This document shows positions 1 to 11,300 of a DNA stretch of 64,000 nt, piece after piece. Every line of letters begins with the position of its first letter. The first letter of the stretch is position 1. Under the pieces are notes generated by a model that saw nothing but the letters and a program-made list of their open reading frames with translations, did not search any database and had not been told where the DNA came from. Origin of the DNA: Rugamonas rivuli. GTDB taxonomy: Bacteria > Pseudomonadota > Gammaproteobacteria > Burkholderiales > Burkholderiaceae_D. The stretch covers positions 310,001-374,000 of the forward strand of contig NZ_WHUF01000004.1 of assembly GCF_009380165.1 (NCBI RefSeq), read 5' to 3'. The translations under genes were made by a program, and so were the position numbers.

Positions 1-1
1 C

Positions 2-520
2 GCCGAGCTGACGCAGACCGCGCACCGCGCCCACTGGCAGCCGCTCGAATACAACGCCCTGCACGGCGGCATGAACCGCCTGTTCGAACCGATGCTGCCG
101 TCCACCGTGGCGCAGCCGGCATGGCAGGCGCTGGTGCGCGGCATCGGCCAGCTGTGCAGCGCAGCGCGCCGCAGCACCGCCCCGTGGTACGTTGAAGCGC
201 ACCAGTTCCGCATCGACACCACCGACGGCATCGGCCGGCCGACGCCGGAAGGCGCGCACCGCGACGGCGTCGATTTCGTCGCCGTGCTGCTGATCGGCCG
301 CGAGCAGATCAAGGGCGGCGAGACTCGCATCTTCGAAGCCGATGGCCCGAACGGCAAGCGCTTCACGATGACCGAACCGTGGACCATGCTGCTGCTCGAC
401 GATGCGACGGTGATCCATGAATCGACGCCGATCCAGCCGCTGGGAGAGCACGGCCACCGCGACACGCTGGTGCTGACCTGGCGCGCGGGTGGGTTCCAGG
501 GACAGGAAAGTCCCCCCTGA
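2..520 (+). CDS. 2OG-Fe dioxygenase family protein, 5' end missing
   Basis: The frame is open from base 2, so the window edge cuts off the N-terminus; the ATG at 71 is internal. The visible 172 residues look like the 2OG-Fe dioxygenase family (PF10014, which includes amino-acid hydroxylases of the isoleucine dioxygenase type). The iron-binding H-x-D is seen in EGAHRDGVDF, followed by GGETRIF, the distal histidine in VIHESTPI, and an Arg in HRDTLVLTWR that could bind 2-oxoglutarate. Family members hydroxylate free amino acids in the cytoplasm; the substrate here cannot be read. The gene ends in TGA 56 bp before the next start. Confidence 0.8.
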   Translation, partial: AELTQTAHRAHWQPLEYNALHGGMNRLFEPMLPSTVAQPAWQALVRGIGQLCSAARRSTAPWYVEAHQFRIDTTDGIGRPTPEGAHRDGVDFVAVLLIGREQIKGGETRIFEADGPNGKRFTMTEPWTMLLLDDATVIHESTPIQPLGEHGHRDTLVLTWRAGGFQGQESPP

Positions 521-576
521 AAGACTAAATCCGATATAGTCACAACAGAAAATATCAGCATTCAGGAGGGTGGTCC

Positions 577-1935
<1,359 letters not shown>

Positions 1936-1969
1936 AAGTTTGACTTTTTTATACTGTAGAAGCTTAGAC

Positions 1970-1985
1970 ACCGTAGTTCTACGGT
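1970..1985. promoter_or_regulatory. 16-bp perfect palindrome downstream of the kinase
   Basis: ACCGTAG-TT-CTACGGT is a 7-bp inverted repeat around a 2-bp centre, 35 bp after the kinase stop. As RNA its loop is too short for a good hairpin, so it may be a protein-binding site. It lies just upstream of a second hairpin and a terminator, in a stretch that could encode a small RNA. Confidence 0.35.
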
Positions 1986-2090
1986 ATTGCACCGCAACAT
2001 GAACTGACATATAGTTGGAACTGTCTCCTCCAACCGTTCGCTGAACATTGGAATTCAGCCCGCACCGTCAAGGTAGCGGGCGTTTTTTTT
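1986..2090 (+). ncRNA. Candidate small RNA or structured 3' UTR
   Basis: The stretch has no open frame but two ordered structures on the + strand. A 6-bp hairpin (GTTGGA 2014-2019, TCCAAC 2029-2034) exposes a pyrimidine-rich loop ACTGTCTCC that is anti-Shine-Dalgarno-like. An intrinsic terminator follows at 2058-2090. Hairpin, exposed CUCC loop and U-tailed terminator are a common layout of regulatory RNAs. No convincing sigma-70 promoter was found, so it could be processed from the kinase mRNA or simply be its 3' UTR. The 5' end is a guess. Confidence 0.35.
2058..2090 (+). terminator. Rho-independent terminator
   Basis: GCCCGC-ACC pairs with GGT-(A)-GCGGGC around the loop GTCAA, followed by G and eight T residues (2083-2090). 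The T-tract is only on the + strand side, so it ends transcripts coming from the kinase gene or the candidate small RNA, and does not serve the convergent DUF1501 gene. Confidence 0.85.
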
Positions 2091-2100
2091 GCCCCGCGTT

Positions 2101-3387
2101 TTACGCCCGCAGCAGATCGAGCCTGCCGCCGCGTGGCAGCGACGGGAACACCTGCACCAGCTGCTTGTCGCTCAACAGCAGATGGCGCTCGGCGATGGTG
2201 GCCAGCACGCTGCGGAAGTCGGTCGTCACCGGCAGATCGCGGCCCTCGTTCAAGTCCGCGTCGCCGACGCCGCGCCAGTCGCCCAGCACCTTGCCGCCGC
2301 TGACGCCTCCACCCAGCACCCACATCACATTGCCGTGTCCATGATCGGTGCCGCCGTTGCCGTTCTCGCGCGCGGTGCGGCCGAACTCCGACATCACCAC
2401 GATCGTGGTCTGCTCGAACAGCGGCCCCAGTCGCTGCGCCAGCACCGCCAGTCCCTGCCCCAAAGGCTGCAGCCGATTGGCCAGCTGGCCGCGCGCCGCG
2501 CCCTGGCTGGCGTGCGTGTCCCAGCCGCCCAGCGCCACGAAGGCCAGCTGGATATTCGGGTCGTTGCGCATCAATCCCGCCAGCCGCGCCGCATCGTCGG
2601 GGAAGCCGTTGGGCAGCGGTGCGCCGCCGTTCGCAGCCTGCATCTCCGCCGACATCATGCCGCCCATGCCGCCGTTCATTTTGCCGGCCGCAGCGTCCAT
2701 CACTTCCCTGTGCGCGTCCTGGCCCTGCTGGTAGGCGGCGCCGAAGCGCGGGTTGTCCGCGTACAGCTGGTCGAAGGCCTTGCCCACCGCCGGCCGGTCC
2801 AGCACATTGGCCTTGGTGCCGGCCGCGCCGTTGGCCAGGTTGACCGCCGCCGCGCGCCCCGACAGGATGCGCGGCATCGTCGGGCCTATGCTCAGCGCGC
2901 GCGTCGGCGTGGTGGCGCCGGGCAGCGCCGCCACCAGCCGGTTCATCCAGCCGTCCGCCGTGCTCTTGACGCCGGGCGTGGCCGATTCCATGTAGTCCTG
3001 CGCGTCGAAGTGCGAGCGCGTGGCGTCCGGCGAACCGCTGGCGTGGACGAAGGCCAGCTTCTTCTGCTCCCACAAAGGCAGCAGCGGCGCCAGCGCCGGG
3101 TGCAGGCCGAAGTAGCCGTCCAGGTTCAGCGCGCCGTTGTCGTCGCCCGGCCGCGCCAGCGCGATGGTCGGGCGCAGGCGCGCGTAGTTGGCGTCGCCCA
3201 CCGGCGCCACCACGTTCAAGCCGTCGACCGCGCCGCGCAGCATGACGACGATCAGCTTGCGGCTGTTTTTGCCGGCATCCGTGCCGGCGCCCGGCGCGGC
3301 GGACGTCGCGGCCCACGCGTGGCGGCCCAGCGGTATCACCAGACCTGCGCCTGCGGCCAGCGTGTTGAGGAAGTCTCTGCGTTGCAT
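2101..3387 (-). CDS. DUF1501 domain-containing exported protein
   Basis: This 428-residue protein matches the DUF1501 family (PF07394, related to sulfatase/alkaline phosphatase folds). The N-terminus MQRRDFLNTLAAGAGL carries a twin-arginine signal, so it should be exported folded to the periplasm. Family-like stretches include KLIVVMLRGAVDGLN, ALGGWDTH and VVMSEFGRTARENGNGGTDHGHG, whose His/Asp residues could bind metal. The gene lies 19 bp after a DUF1800 gene on the same strand, the usual order of this pair in many bacteria. The biochemical role of the pair is not established. Confidence 0.9.
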   Translation of the reverse strand: MQRRDFLNTLAAGAGLVIPLGRHAWAATSAAPGAGTDAGKNSRKLIVVMLRGAVDGLNVVAPVGDANYARLRPTIALARPGDDNGALNLDGYFGLHPALAPLLPLWEQKKLAFVHASGSPDATRSHFDAQDYMESATPGVKSTADGWMNRLVAALPGATTPTRALSIGPTMPRILSGRAAAVNLANGAAGTKANVLDRPAVGKAFDQLYADNPRFGAAYQQGQDAHREVMDAAAGKMNGGMGGMMSAEMQAANGGAPLPNGFPDDAARLAGLMRNDPNIQLAFVALGGWDTHASQGAARGQLANRLQPLGQGLAVLAQRLGPLFEQTTIVVMSEFGRTARENGNGGTDHGHGNVMWVLGGGVSGGKVLGDWRGVGDADLNEGRDLPVTTDFRSVLATIAERHLLLSDKQLVQVFPSLPRGGRLDLLRA

Positions 3388-3406
3388 GGTGGTCTCCGTC
3401 GGATGA

Positions 3407-4858
3407 TTAGCGCTGCATGAAATCGGGGCTGCCCAGCAGCATGGCCGCGCGCAGCGGCGCCGGGCTGGCGGCGGCCGCGCCCTGCGTCTTGGCCGAGATC
3501 GAACCGGCCAATGTCGCCTGCAAGGCCTGCACGTCCAGCTCCGGCGCCATCTGCGTAGCGAAGGCGATGCGGCGGCTCAGCGCATCTGGATTGAGCCAGG
3601 CCTCCTGCGTGTTCTTGTAGCCGTCCGGCGTCTGGCAGCCGTACAGCGGCATGCCGAGACGGGTCAGCACGCCCAGCGTCTGTTTGATGTCCGGCGCCGC
3701 CGCGTTGCCGGCGCGCGCGGCCGAGATCACATACTGGTAAGGCGTCTTGAACTTCGCGCCCACCGCTTCCGGCGCCATGAATTCCGCGCTGGCGAACAAG
3801 GTGCGCAACACGCTGCGGATATCGCCCTTGCTGTCGATGTAGGTCTTGGCCATGCGGTCCACCAGCGCAGGCGGCGGCTGGTCCTGCACGAAGTACTGCG
3901 CCAGCTGGAAGCTCAGGTGATGCGCGGTGGCCGGCAGCATCGCCAGCACGTCCAGCGCATACTCGCCCTCTTCCTGGCCGCCGGCCTTGATGCGGCGGCC
4001 CAGCCAGACCTTGTCGTCGCGGTCGTGGCGCGCGGCGTCGAAGTTGAAGGTGCGGTTGCGCGCCACCAGCTCGCGGTTGTCGTAGGTCCAGCCGGTGAGC
4101 ATGCGCGCCAGTTCCGTCACATCCTTCTGCGTGTAGCCGCTGTCCACGCCCATGGTGTGCAGCTCCATCAACTCGCGCGCATAGTTTTCATTCAGGCCGC
4201 TACTCTTGGCTTTCTGGCCGCCCTGCTTCTTCCCGCGTGGGACGTAGCCGTTTGCGGTGGAGACCCAGTTGTCCAGGTAGTACAGCATCGCCGGATGGTG
4301 CGCTGTGGCGCCCAGCAGGTCGCGGAAGTTCCCCAGCGCGTAAGGACGGATCGCATCGCGCTCGTAGCTGGCGATCAGCGCGCGGTCCACACCCTTGCCG
4401 GCGTAGACGTTGAAGTGATTGAACCAGAAATCGACCATTACCTCTTCCAGCTGGTTCGGGCTGTCGATGGCGCGGACGATGCGCGCCTCCGCCGTCTGCC
4501 GGCCGATGGCGGCGATCACTTCGCGCCGTTTGGCCTGGTCGCCATCCGACTCGTTCTTCGCCATGCCGCGCACTTCCAGGAAGCGCCGCAACACCGCGCC
4601 GGCCGGCTCCTGCACCGCATCGAGGCCGGCCAGGCGCGCGCTCAGCGCCGGCGGCAGAGGCGCGCCGGCGTTGAGCTGGGCCTCGATGTAACGCTGCACG
4701 CCCATCTGCGTCACCCGTTCGACGTCGCCCGGCTTGGGGCCGTAGGCGATGCGGTTGAGGACATGGGCGGCGGCCTGCTCCGGCGTCAACGGCTCGGCGG
4801 CGGTGGCGACAGCGCTTGCGGCCACGGCGGCCAGGGCGATCCAGCGGAAAAGCTTCAT
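3407..4858 (-). CDS. DUF1800 domain-containing exported protein
   Basis: A DUF1800 family protein of 483 residues. I use the ATG at 4858 (MKLFRWIALAAVAASAV) because it has a CGGAG ribosome-binding site and begins a normal Sec signal peptide; an upstream TAC-rich extension to 4900 has neither. Family features are HVLNRIAYGPKPGDVERV, VDFWFNHFNVYAGKG and YARELMELHTMGVDSGYTQKDV. It is the first gene of a two-gene unit with the DUF1501 gene. Function is unknown. Confidence 0.9.
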   Translation of the reverse strand: MKLFRWIALAAVAASAVATAAEPLTPEQAAAHVLNRIAYGPKPGDVERVTQMGVQRYIEAQLNAGAPLPPALSARLAGLDAVQEPAGAVLRRFLEVRGMAKNESDGDQAKRREVIAAIGRQTAEARIVRAIDSPNQLEEVMVDFWFNHFNVYAGKGVDRALIASYERDAIRPYALGNFRDLLGATAHHPAMLYYLDNWVSTANGYVPRGKKQGGQKAKSSGLNENYARELMELHTMGVDSGYTQKDVTELARMLTGWTYDNRELVARNRTFNFDAARHDRDDKVWLGRRIKAGGQEEGEYALDVLAMLPATAHHLSFQLAQYFVQDQPPPALVDRMAKTYIDSKGDIRSVLRTLFASAEFMAPEAVGAKFKTPYQYVISAARAGNAAAPDIKQTLGVLTRLGMPLYGCQTPDGYKNTQEAWLNPDALSRRIAFATQMAPELDVQALQATLAGSISAKTQGAAAASPAPLRAAMLLGSPDFMQR

Positions 4859-4935
4859 GGCTAAACTCCGGTCGAAAAATATATTTACTTTATATAACAA
4901 TATTGTCCTGCCTCAAACGACTGCCATGTATCGGT

Positions 4936-4955
4936 TGTAAGCGGCTGTAAGCGGC
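4936..4955. repeat. 10-bp tandem direct repeat
   Basis: TGTAAGCGGC occurs twice with no spacer (4936-4945 and 4946-4955) in the intergenic region between the DUF1800 gene and the TetR gene. Spacing of one helical turn would suit a regulator binding one DNA face, but no protein is assigned. Confidence 0.4.
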
Positions 4956-4980
4956 TGGAATGCGTTGCTTCACAAATAAA

Positions 4981-5014
4981 TTAAACAATCGATTTAGTTA
5001 TATCATTTGTTTAA
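4981..5014. promoter_or_regulatory. Inverted repeat, probable TetR operator
   Basis: TTAAACAA (4981-4988) and TTGTTTAA (5007-5014) are perfect inverted arms 18 bp apart, in AT-rich DNA directly before the TetR-family gene that opens the RND efflux operon. TetR regulators of efflux operons usually bind such a dyad over their own promoter. The arms are far apart, so two dimers or a partly hidden central dyad (AATCGATT at 4987-4994) are possible. Confidence 0.5.
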
Positions 5015-5027
5015 ATTATGTGATGTA

Positions 5028-5735
5028 ATGCCGCCCATGAACGCTAAACCCACTTCCATCGATACCAGCCAGCCCGCCGAAGACGGCCGCAAGCCACGTT
5101 CGGACGGCGAGCAATCGCGCGAGCGGCTGCTGCAAGCCGCCATGCGCCTGTTCGCCGCGCAGGGCTTTTCCAAAACCTCAACGCGCGAGATCGCCCAGGC
5201 GGCCAGCGCCAACGTCGCCGCGATCAGCTACTACTTCGGCGACAAGGCCGGTCTGTACCAGGCCTGCTTCAGCTTCATGTGCCAACCGGAGCCGGAGCAG
5301 ATCGAGATGTTCGCCCAGCCGCATTTCACGCTGCGGCAGTCGCTGGAAGGCTTCTACCGCCACATGCTGGCGCCGCTGATAGCGGGCGAAGACGCGCAGC
5401 TGCTCGTGCGTCTGTTTTACCGGGAAATGCTGGAACCCACCGGGCTGTGGGAGCAGGAAATCAACAACAACATCAAGCCGGAACATATGGCGATGGCCCA
5501 GGTATTGAGCCGTCATCTGGGCCTTGAGCAGCCAAACGACGACGTACACCGGCTGACTTACGCCATCGCCGGCATGGCCGTGCAGATCATGGTGGGACGC
5601 GACATCATCACCGCGATCACACCGCATCTGCTGTCCACGCCGGAGGCGATCGACAGCTGGGCGCAGCACCTGGTCGGCTATGCCGAAGCCATGGTGCTAG
5701 CCGAGAAATCCAAACTTCAACGAGGGAAAGCATGA
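5028..5735 (+). CDS. TetR/AcrR family repressor of the RND operon (CecR-like)
   Basis: An N-terminal HTH of TetR type (RERLLQAAMRLFAAQGFSKTSTREIAQAA, then ISYYFGDKAGLYQA) is followed by a C-terminal ligand domain of the CecR/DUF1956 kind. Starts at 5028 and 5037 are both possible; a TTG at 5007 lies inside the inverted repeat and is unlikely. The stop overlaps the next start (ATGA at 5732-5735), so it is translationally coupled to the efflux genes. By family and position it should be an autorepressor released by an inducing drug. Confidence 0.85.
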   Translation: MPPMNAKPTSIDTSQPAEDGRKPRSDGEQSRERLLQAAMRLFAAQGFSKTSTREIAQAASANVAAISYYFGDKAGLYQACFSFMCQPEPEQIEMFAQPHFTLRQSLEGFYRHMLAPLIAGEDAQLLVRLFYREMLEPTGLWEQEINNNIKPEHMAMAQVLSRHLGLEQPNDDVHRLTYAIAGMAVQIMVGRDIITAITPHLLSTPEAIDSWAQHLVGYAEAMVLAEKSKLQRGKA

Positions 5736-7162
5736 AGATAATCCTACGCGCGGCGGCACTGGCCGTCGCCGCGTCGCTGAGCGCCTGCGCCACGCAGGCG
5801 CCCGCGCCGCACGTGGCCGCGCTGGCGCCGCAGCAGTGGCAGGCGCCGCTACCGCATAACGGCAGCCAGGCCGACCTGGCCAGCTGGTGGAGCCGCCAGG
5901 CAGACGCCCTGCTGGTGCAGCTGATCGAATCGGCGCAAACGGTCAGCCCGACCATCGCCACGGCCGGTTCGCGCATCGCGCAATCGCGCGCCGAGCGTGT
6001 GGCCGCAGGCGCCGCGCTGGCGCCGTCGCTGAACGCATCGGTCAGCGCCAGCCGCAGCAACCAGCAATCGTCGATGCCGACCGGGACCACCTCGCAGGCG
6101 GCCTTGCAGGCCTCGTGGGAGATCGACCTGTTCGGCGCCAACCGCGCCGCGCGCGACGCCGCACAAGCGCGCCTCGACAGCGCCCACGCCGGCTGGCACG
6201 ACGCCCGCGTCTCGGTGGCGGCCGAAGTGGCCAACCAATACTACGGCCTGCGCGCCTGCGAACAACTGCTGGCCGTGGCCGAACAGGACAACGCCTCCCG
6301 CACCGATACCGCGCGCCTCACGGAGCTGAGCGCCAAGGCCGGCTTCCAGTCGACGGCCAGCCTGGCGCTGGCGCGCGCCAGCGCGGCCGACGGCAACAAC
6401 CGCTACCTCGCCCAGCGCGCGGCCTGCGACATCAACGTCAAATCGCTGGTGGCGCTGACCGCCATCGCCGAACCGGAACTGCGCCGCAAGCTTGCCGACG
6501 GCGCGTCGATGGCCGCCGGAGCGGCCGCCAGCGCGCCATCCATCGCCATCGCCGAACTGCCGGCGCGCACGCTGAGCCAGCGTCCCGACGTCTTCACCGC
6601 CGAGCGCGAAGTGACGGCCGCCAGCGCCGATGTCGGCAACGCCCAGGCGCAGCGCTATCCGCGCCTGTCGCTGTCCGGCTCCGTCGGCTACGGCAACTTC
6701 CGCGCCGGCGGCGTCAACACCGGCACCGACACCTGGACCATCGGCCCGGTCGCAGTGACGCTGCCGCTGTTCGACGCCGGCAAGCGCCGCGCCAACGTCG
6801 ACGCGGCCAGCGCCCGCTACGACGCCGCCGTCTCCAGCTACCGCGCCGCCGTGCGCCAGGCCGTGAGCGAAGTGGAACAGGCGCTGGTCAACCTGGACGC
6901 CACCGGCCGGCGCACCAGCGACGCCCAGGCCGCGCTGGACGGCTACCGCGTCAACTTCACCGCCGTCGAAGACCGCTACAAGAACGGGCTGGCCAGCCTG
7001 TTCGAACTGGAGGACGCGCGCCGCACGCGCCTGGCCGCCGAACAAACCGTCATCAACCTGCAACGCGACCGCAGCGCCGCCTGGGTAGCGCTGTACCGCG
7101 CCGCCGGCGGCGGCTGGACCGCCCCGGCCGACGGCGCCCCCGCCGTCGTCAGCGCCAACTAA
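5732..7162 (+). CDS. RND efflux outer-membrane factor, NodT family lipoprotein
   Basis: A 476-residue outer-membrane channel of the TolC/OprM group. The signal peptide ends in a lipobox (LSAC, Cys19), so it is lipid-anchored. Two OEP repeats follow; typical stretches are SWEIDLFGANRAARDAAQARLDSA and LPLFDAGKRRANVDAASARYDAA. It should form the trimeric exit duct for the adaptor and pump encoded next. In most RND operons the channel gene is last; here it comes first, directly after the regulator. Confidence 0.92.
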   Translation: MKIILRAAALAVAASLSACATQAPAPHVAALAPQQWQAPLPHNGSQADLASWWSRQADALLVQLIESAQTVSPTIATAGSRIAQSRAERVAAGAALAPSLNASVSASRSNQQSSMPTGTTSQAALQASWEIDLFGANRAARDAAQARLDSAHAGWHDARVSVAAEVANQYYGLRACEQLLAVAEQDNASRTDTARLTELSAKAGFQSTASLALARASAADGNNRYLAQRAACDINVKSLVALTAIAEPELRRKLADGASMAAGAAASAPSIAIAELPARTLSQRPDVFTAEREVTAASADVGNAQAQRYPRLSLSGSVGYGNFRAGGVNTGTDTWTIGPVAVTLPLFDAGKRRANVDAASARYDAAVSSYRAAVRQAVSEVEQALVNLDATGRRTSDAQAALDGYRVNFTAVEDRYKNGLASLFELEDARRTRLAAEQTVINLQRDRSAAWVALYRAAGGGWTAPADGAPAVVSAN

Positions 7163-7174
7163 CCTGTGCCCATC

Positions 7175-8332
7175 ATGAAAAATCTGAAAACCCATCTGAA
7201 ACCTGTCGCCTTCGCACTGCTGGCCGTCTTCGTCATCGGCGGCGCCGGCCTGGCGCTCTACCCGTCGTCCACGCAAGCGGCCGACGACAAGAAAGCGGAA
7301 ACCGCCAAGCCGGCGCTGACCGTCACCACCACCAAGCCGTCCGCCGCGCGCCTGCCGATCAAGCTGGCCGCCAACGGCAACGTCGCCGCATGGCAGGAGG
7401 CCAGCGTCAGCAGCCAGTCCACCGGTTTGCGCCTGGCCGAAGTGCGCGTCAACGTTGGCGACGTGGTCAAGGCCGGCGATGTGCTGGCCGTGTTCTCCGC
7501 CGAAACCGTGGAGGCCGACCTGGCCCAATCCAAGGCCGCGCTGATGGAGGCTGAAGCCAATGCCGCCGACGCCGTCGCCAACGCCGCCCGCGCACGCACG
7601 CTGCAAAACTCCGGCGCGCTGAGCGCGCAGCAACTGAGCCAGTACGCCACGGCCGAACAAACCGCCAACGCCCGCATCGCCTCGGCCAAGGCCGCGCTGG
7701 CGAGCCAGCAGCTGCGCCTGAAGTACACCAAGGTGGTGGCGCCGGACAGCGGCATCATCTCGGCACGCGGCGCCACCGTCGGCGCGGTGATCGGCTCCGG
7801 CACGGAACTGTTCCGCATGATCCGCCAGGGCCGCCTTGAATGGCGCGCCGAAGTGGTGGCCGCCGACCTGCGCAACCTGAAGGTCGGCACCGGCGCCGTC
7901 GTCAAGGCCGCCAACGGCAGCGAAGTGACGGGCAAGGTGCGCATGATCGCGCCGACCGTCGACATGCAGACCCGCTCCGCGCTGGTCTACGTCGACCTGC
8001 CGCCGGCCGCCGCCAGCAAGGACGCGCCGTTCAAGGCCGGCATGTTCGCCAGCGGCCAGTTCGAACTGGGCACCTCGGACGCGATGACCGTGCCGCAGCA
8101 AGCCATCGTGGTGCGCGACGGCTTCAGCTTCGTGTTCCGCCTGAACGCCAACCAGCACGTCAGCCAGATCAAGGTGCAGCCGGGCCGCCGCCTGGGCGAC
8201 CGCATCGAGGTGCTGGGCGGCCTGACCGCCGACACGCAAGTGGTGGTGCGCGGCGCCGGCTTCCTCAACGACGGCGATTTGGTCAGCAACGTCGCCGAGA
8301 CCGCGCCGGCCGCCAAGCTGGCCGCGAAGTAA
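7175..8332 (+). CDS. RND efflux periplasmic adaptor (membrane fusion protein)
   Basis: An HlyD/AcrA-type adaptor of 385 residues starting MKNLKTHLKPVAF; an in-frame GTG at 7166 would add three residues. A signal/anchor segment (about 8-27) is followed by a lipoyl half-motif (VSSQSTGLRLAEVRVNVGDVV), an alpha-hairpin (about 100-170), the second lipoyl half (KVVAPDSGIISARGA) and a beta-barrel. It links the pump at 8342 to the channel at 5732. Confidence 0.92.
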   Translation: MKNLKTHLKPVAFALLAVFVIGGAGLALYPSSTQAADDKKAETAKPALTVTTTKPSAARLPIKLAANGNVAAWQEASVSSQSTGLRLAEVRVNVGDVVKAGDVLAVFSAETVEADLAQSKAALMEAEANAADAVANAARARTLQNSGALSAQQLSQYATAEQTANARIASAKAALASQQLRLKYTKVVAPDSGIISARGATVGAVIGSGTELFRMIRQGRLEWRAEVVAADLRNLKVGTGAVVKAANGSEVTGKVRMIAPTVDMQTRSALVYVDLPPAAASKDAPFKAGMFASGQFELGTSDAMTVPQQAIVVRDGFSFVFRLNANQHVSQIKVQPGRRLGDRIEVLGGLTADTQVVVRGAGFLNDGDLVSNVAETAPAAKLAAK

Positions 8333-8341
8333 GGACACGCC

Positions 8342-11300
8342 ATGAATTTTTCCTCCCTATCGATCAAGAATCCGATCCCGGCGATCATGCTGTTCGCGCT
8401 GCTGACGCTGGCCGGGCTGCTGGCCTTCAAGGCCAATCCGGTGCAGGACTTCCCGGACATCGAACTGCCTATCGTCACCATCACCGCCACGCTGGACGGC
8501 AGCGCGCCGGCCCAGCTGGAAACCGAAGTGGCGCGCAAGATCGAAGACTCGGTCGCCACGCTGCAAGGCGTGAAGAACATCTCGACCACGGTGCTGGACG
8601 GCGTGTCCACCACGGTGGTGGAGTTCATCCTTGAGAAGCCGATCTCCGACGCCGTCAACGAAGTGCGCGACGCCGTCGCCCGCGTCAAGGCCGACATGCC
8701 GGCCGAGCTGCGCGACCCGACCGTGACCAAGGCCGCCACCGCCGGCCGCGTGGTGATGACCTTCACCGCCGCCGCTTCCAAAGCGCCCGGCGAGAAGATG
8801 GACACCCAGGAACTGAGCTGGTTCGTCGACAACGCCGTCTCCAAACGCCTGCTGGCGGTGCCCGGCGTGGGCGCGGTCAAGCGCGTCGGCGGCGTGAAGC
8901 GCGAGATCCGCGTGGAGCTGGACGACGCCCGCATGGCCGCATTGCGCGTGTCGGCGCTGGACGTGTCGCGCCAACTGCGCCTGGTGCAGAAGGAAGCGCC
9001 GGGCGGACGCGGCGACGTCAGCGGCGCCGAGCAATCGGTGCGCACCATCGCCACCGTGCAGAGCGCGGCCGAGCTGTCGGCCGTCGAACTGCCGCTGACG
9101 GATGGACGCCGCGTGCGTCTCAACCAGGTGGCCACCGTCACCGACACCGTCTCCGAACCGCGCGCCATCGCGCTGCAGGACGGCGTGCCGGTGATCGGCT
9201 TTGAAATCTTCCGCACCAAGGGCGCCAGCGAAACGGCCGTGGCCAAGGGCGCCCGCGCCGCCATCGAGGAACTGGGCAAGAACAACCCGCGCGTCGAACT
9301 GAAACAGGTGATCGACAACGCCTTCCCGGTCGAAGAAAACTTCAACGGCTCGATGGAGCTGCTGTACGAAGGCGCCATCCTGGCGGTGCTGGTGGTGTGG
9401 TGGTTCCTGCGCGACTGGCGCGCAACGCTGGTGGCCGCGGCCGCGCTGCCGCTGTCGGTGATGCCGGCCTTCCTCGGCCTGTATTTGTTCGGCTACACGC
9501 TCAACATGGTCACGCTGCTGTCGATGGCGCTGGTGGTGGGCGTGCTGGTCGACGACGCCATCGTCGAAATCGAAAACATCGCGCGCCACCTGCGCATGGG
9601 TAAAACCCCGATGGAAGCGGCGATGGAAGCGGCCGACGAAATCGGCATGGCGGTGATCGCCACCACCTTCGCGCTGGTCGCGGTGTTCCTGCCGACCGCC
9701 TTCATGGGCGGCGTGCCCGGCCTGTTCTTCAAGCAGTTCGGCTGGACCGCCGTGGTGGCGGTGCTGGCATCGCTGGTGGTGGCGCGTCTGCTGACGCCGA
9801 TGATGGCCGCCTACATCCTCAAGCCCATCATGCACGGCGAGGAAAAGGACGGCTGGCTGATGACGCGCTACATCCGCGTGATGCGCTGGTGCCTGAAGCA
9901 CCGCCTGGTGACGGCGATCGCCTCGCTGGCCTTCTTCGTCGGTTCGATCATGCTGGTGGGCCTGCTGCCGACCGGCTTCGTTCCGGCCGCCGACCGTTCG
10001 CAGACCCAGATCAACCTGGAACTGCCGCCCGGCTCCACGCTGGCGGAAACCGGCGTGATCGCCGAACGCGCCCGCAAGGCAGCGATGGAAGTCAAAGGCA
10101 TCAAGGCCGTGTTCAGTTCCATCGGCGGCGGCTCCAGCGGCGACGCCTTCGCCCCCGGCACCGCGGCCGAAGCCCGCAACGCCGTGCTGACGCTGACCAC
10201 CGTGCACCGCAACGACCGCAAGGAATCGATGCCCGACCTGGAAGCGGAGATCCGCCACAAGCTCGACGCCATTCCCGGCGCCCGCTTCAAGGTGGGCCCG
10301 CCGGACAACGGCGTCAAGATGCAGCTGGTGCTGCGCAGTGAAGATCCGGTGGCGCTGAAGGAAACCGCGCAAAAAGTGGAGCGCGAAATGCGCACGCTCA
10401 AAGGCGTGGGCAACGTGCGCTCCAGCGCCTCGCTGGTGCGTCCGGAGATCATCGTCACGCCGGACTTCGCCAAGGCCGCCGACCTGGGCGTGACCGCGGC
10501 TTCGATCGGCCAGACGGTGCGCGTCGCCACCGCAGGCGACTACGACACCGACCTGACCAAGATGAACCTGCCGGAACGCCAGGTGCCGATCCGCGTCAAG
10601 CTGCCGGACGCCGTGCGCGCCGACCTGGAAGCCATCGGCCGCCTGACGGTGCCTGGCAAGAACGGTCCGGTGCTGTTGGCCACCGTCGCCACCATCACGA
10701 TGGAAAGCGGCCCGGCGCAGATCAATCGCCTGAACCGCAGCCGCAACGTCACGCTGGAAGTGGAGCTGGGCAAACGCTCGCTGGGCGAAGTGAACGAGGA
10801 AGCGCGCGCGCTGCCGACCATGAAGAACCTGCCGCCGTCGGTGAAGATCGCGGAGCTGGGCGACACCCAGGAGATGGCGTCGCTGTTCGCCAGCTTCGGC
10901 CTGGCCATGCTGATCGGCGTGGTCTGCATCTACTGCGTGCTGGTGCTGCTGTTCAAGGACTTCATGCAGCCGGTGACGATTCTGTTCGCCCTGCCGCTGT
11001 CGATCGGCGGCGCCTTCGTGGCGCTGCTGATCACCGGCCGCGCGCTGTCGATGCCGTCGATGATCGGCCTGATCATGCTGATGGGGATCGTTACGAAAAA
11101 CTCAATCTTGTTGGTTGATTATGCTATTCTGGCGCGTCAGGAAGGCATGAGCCGTTTCGAAGCATTGGTCGACGCCTGCCACAAGCGCAGCCGTCCGATT
11201 CTGATGACCACCATCGCCATGGGCGCCGGCATGATGCCGCTGGCGCTGGGCTGGGGCGCCGATCCGAGCTTCCGTTCGCCGATGGCGATCACGGTGATCG

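Noticed and set aside
5849..8338. An 829-codon open frame on the minus strand under the RND channel and adaptor genes
   Set aside because: It spans two real + strand genes and their junction; the sequence is a Gly/Ala/His-rich shadow.
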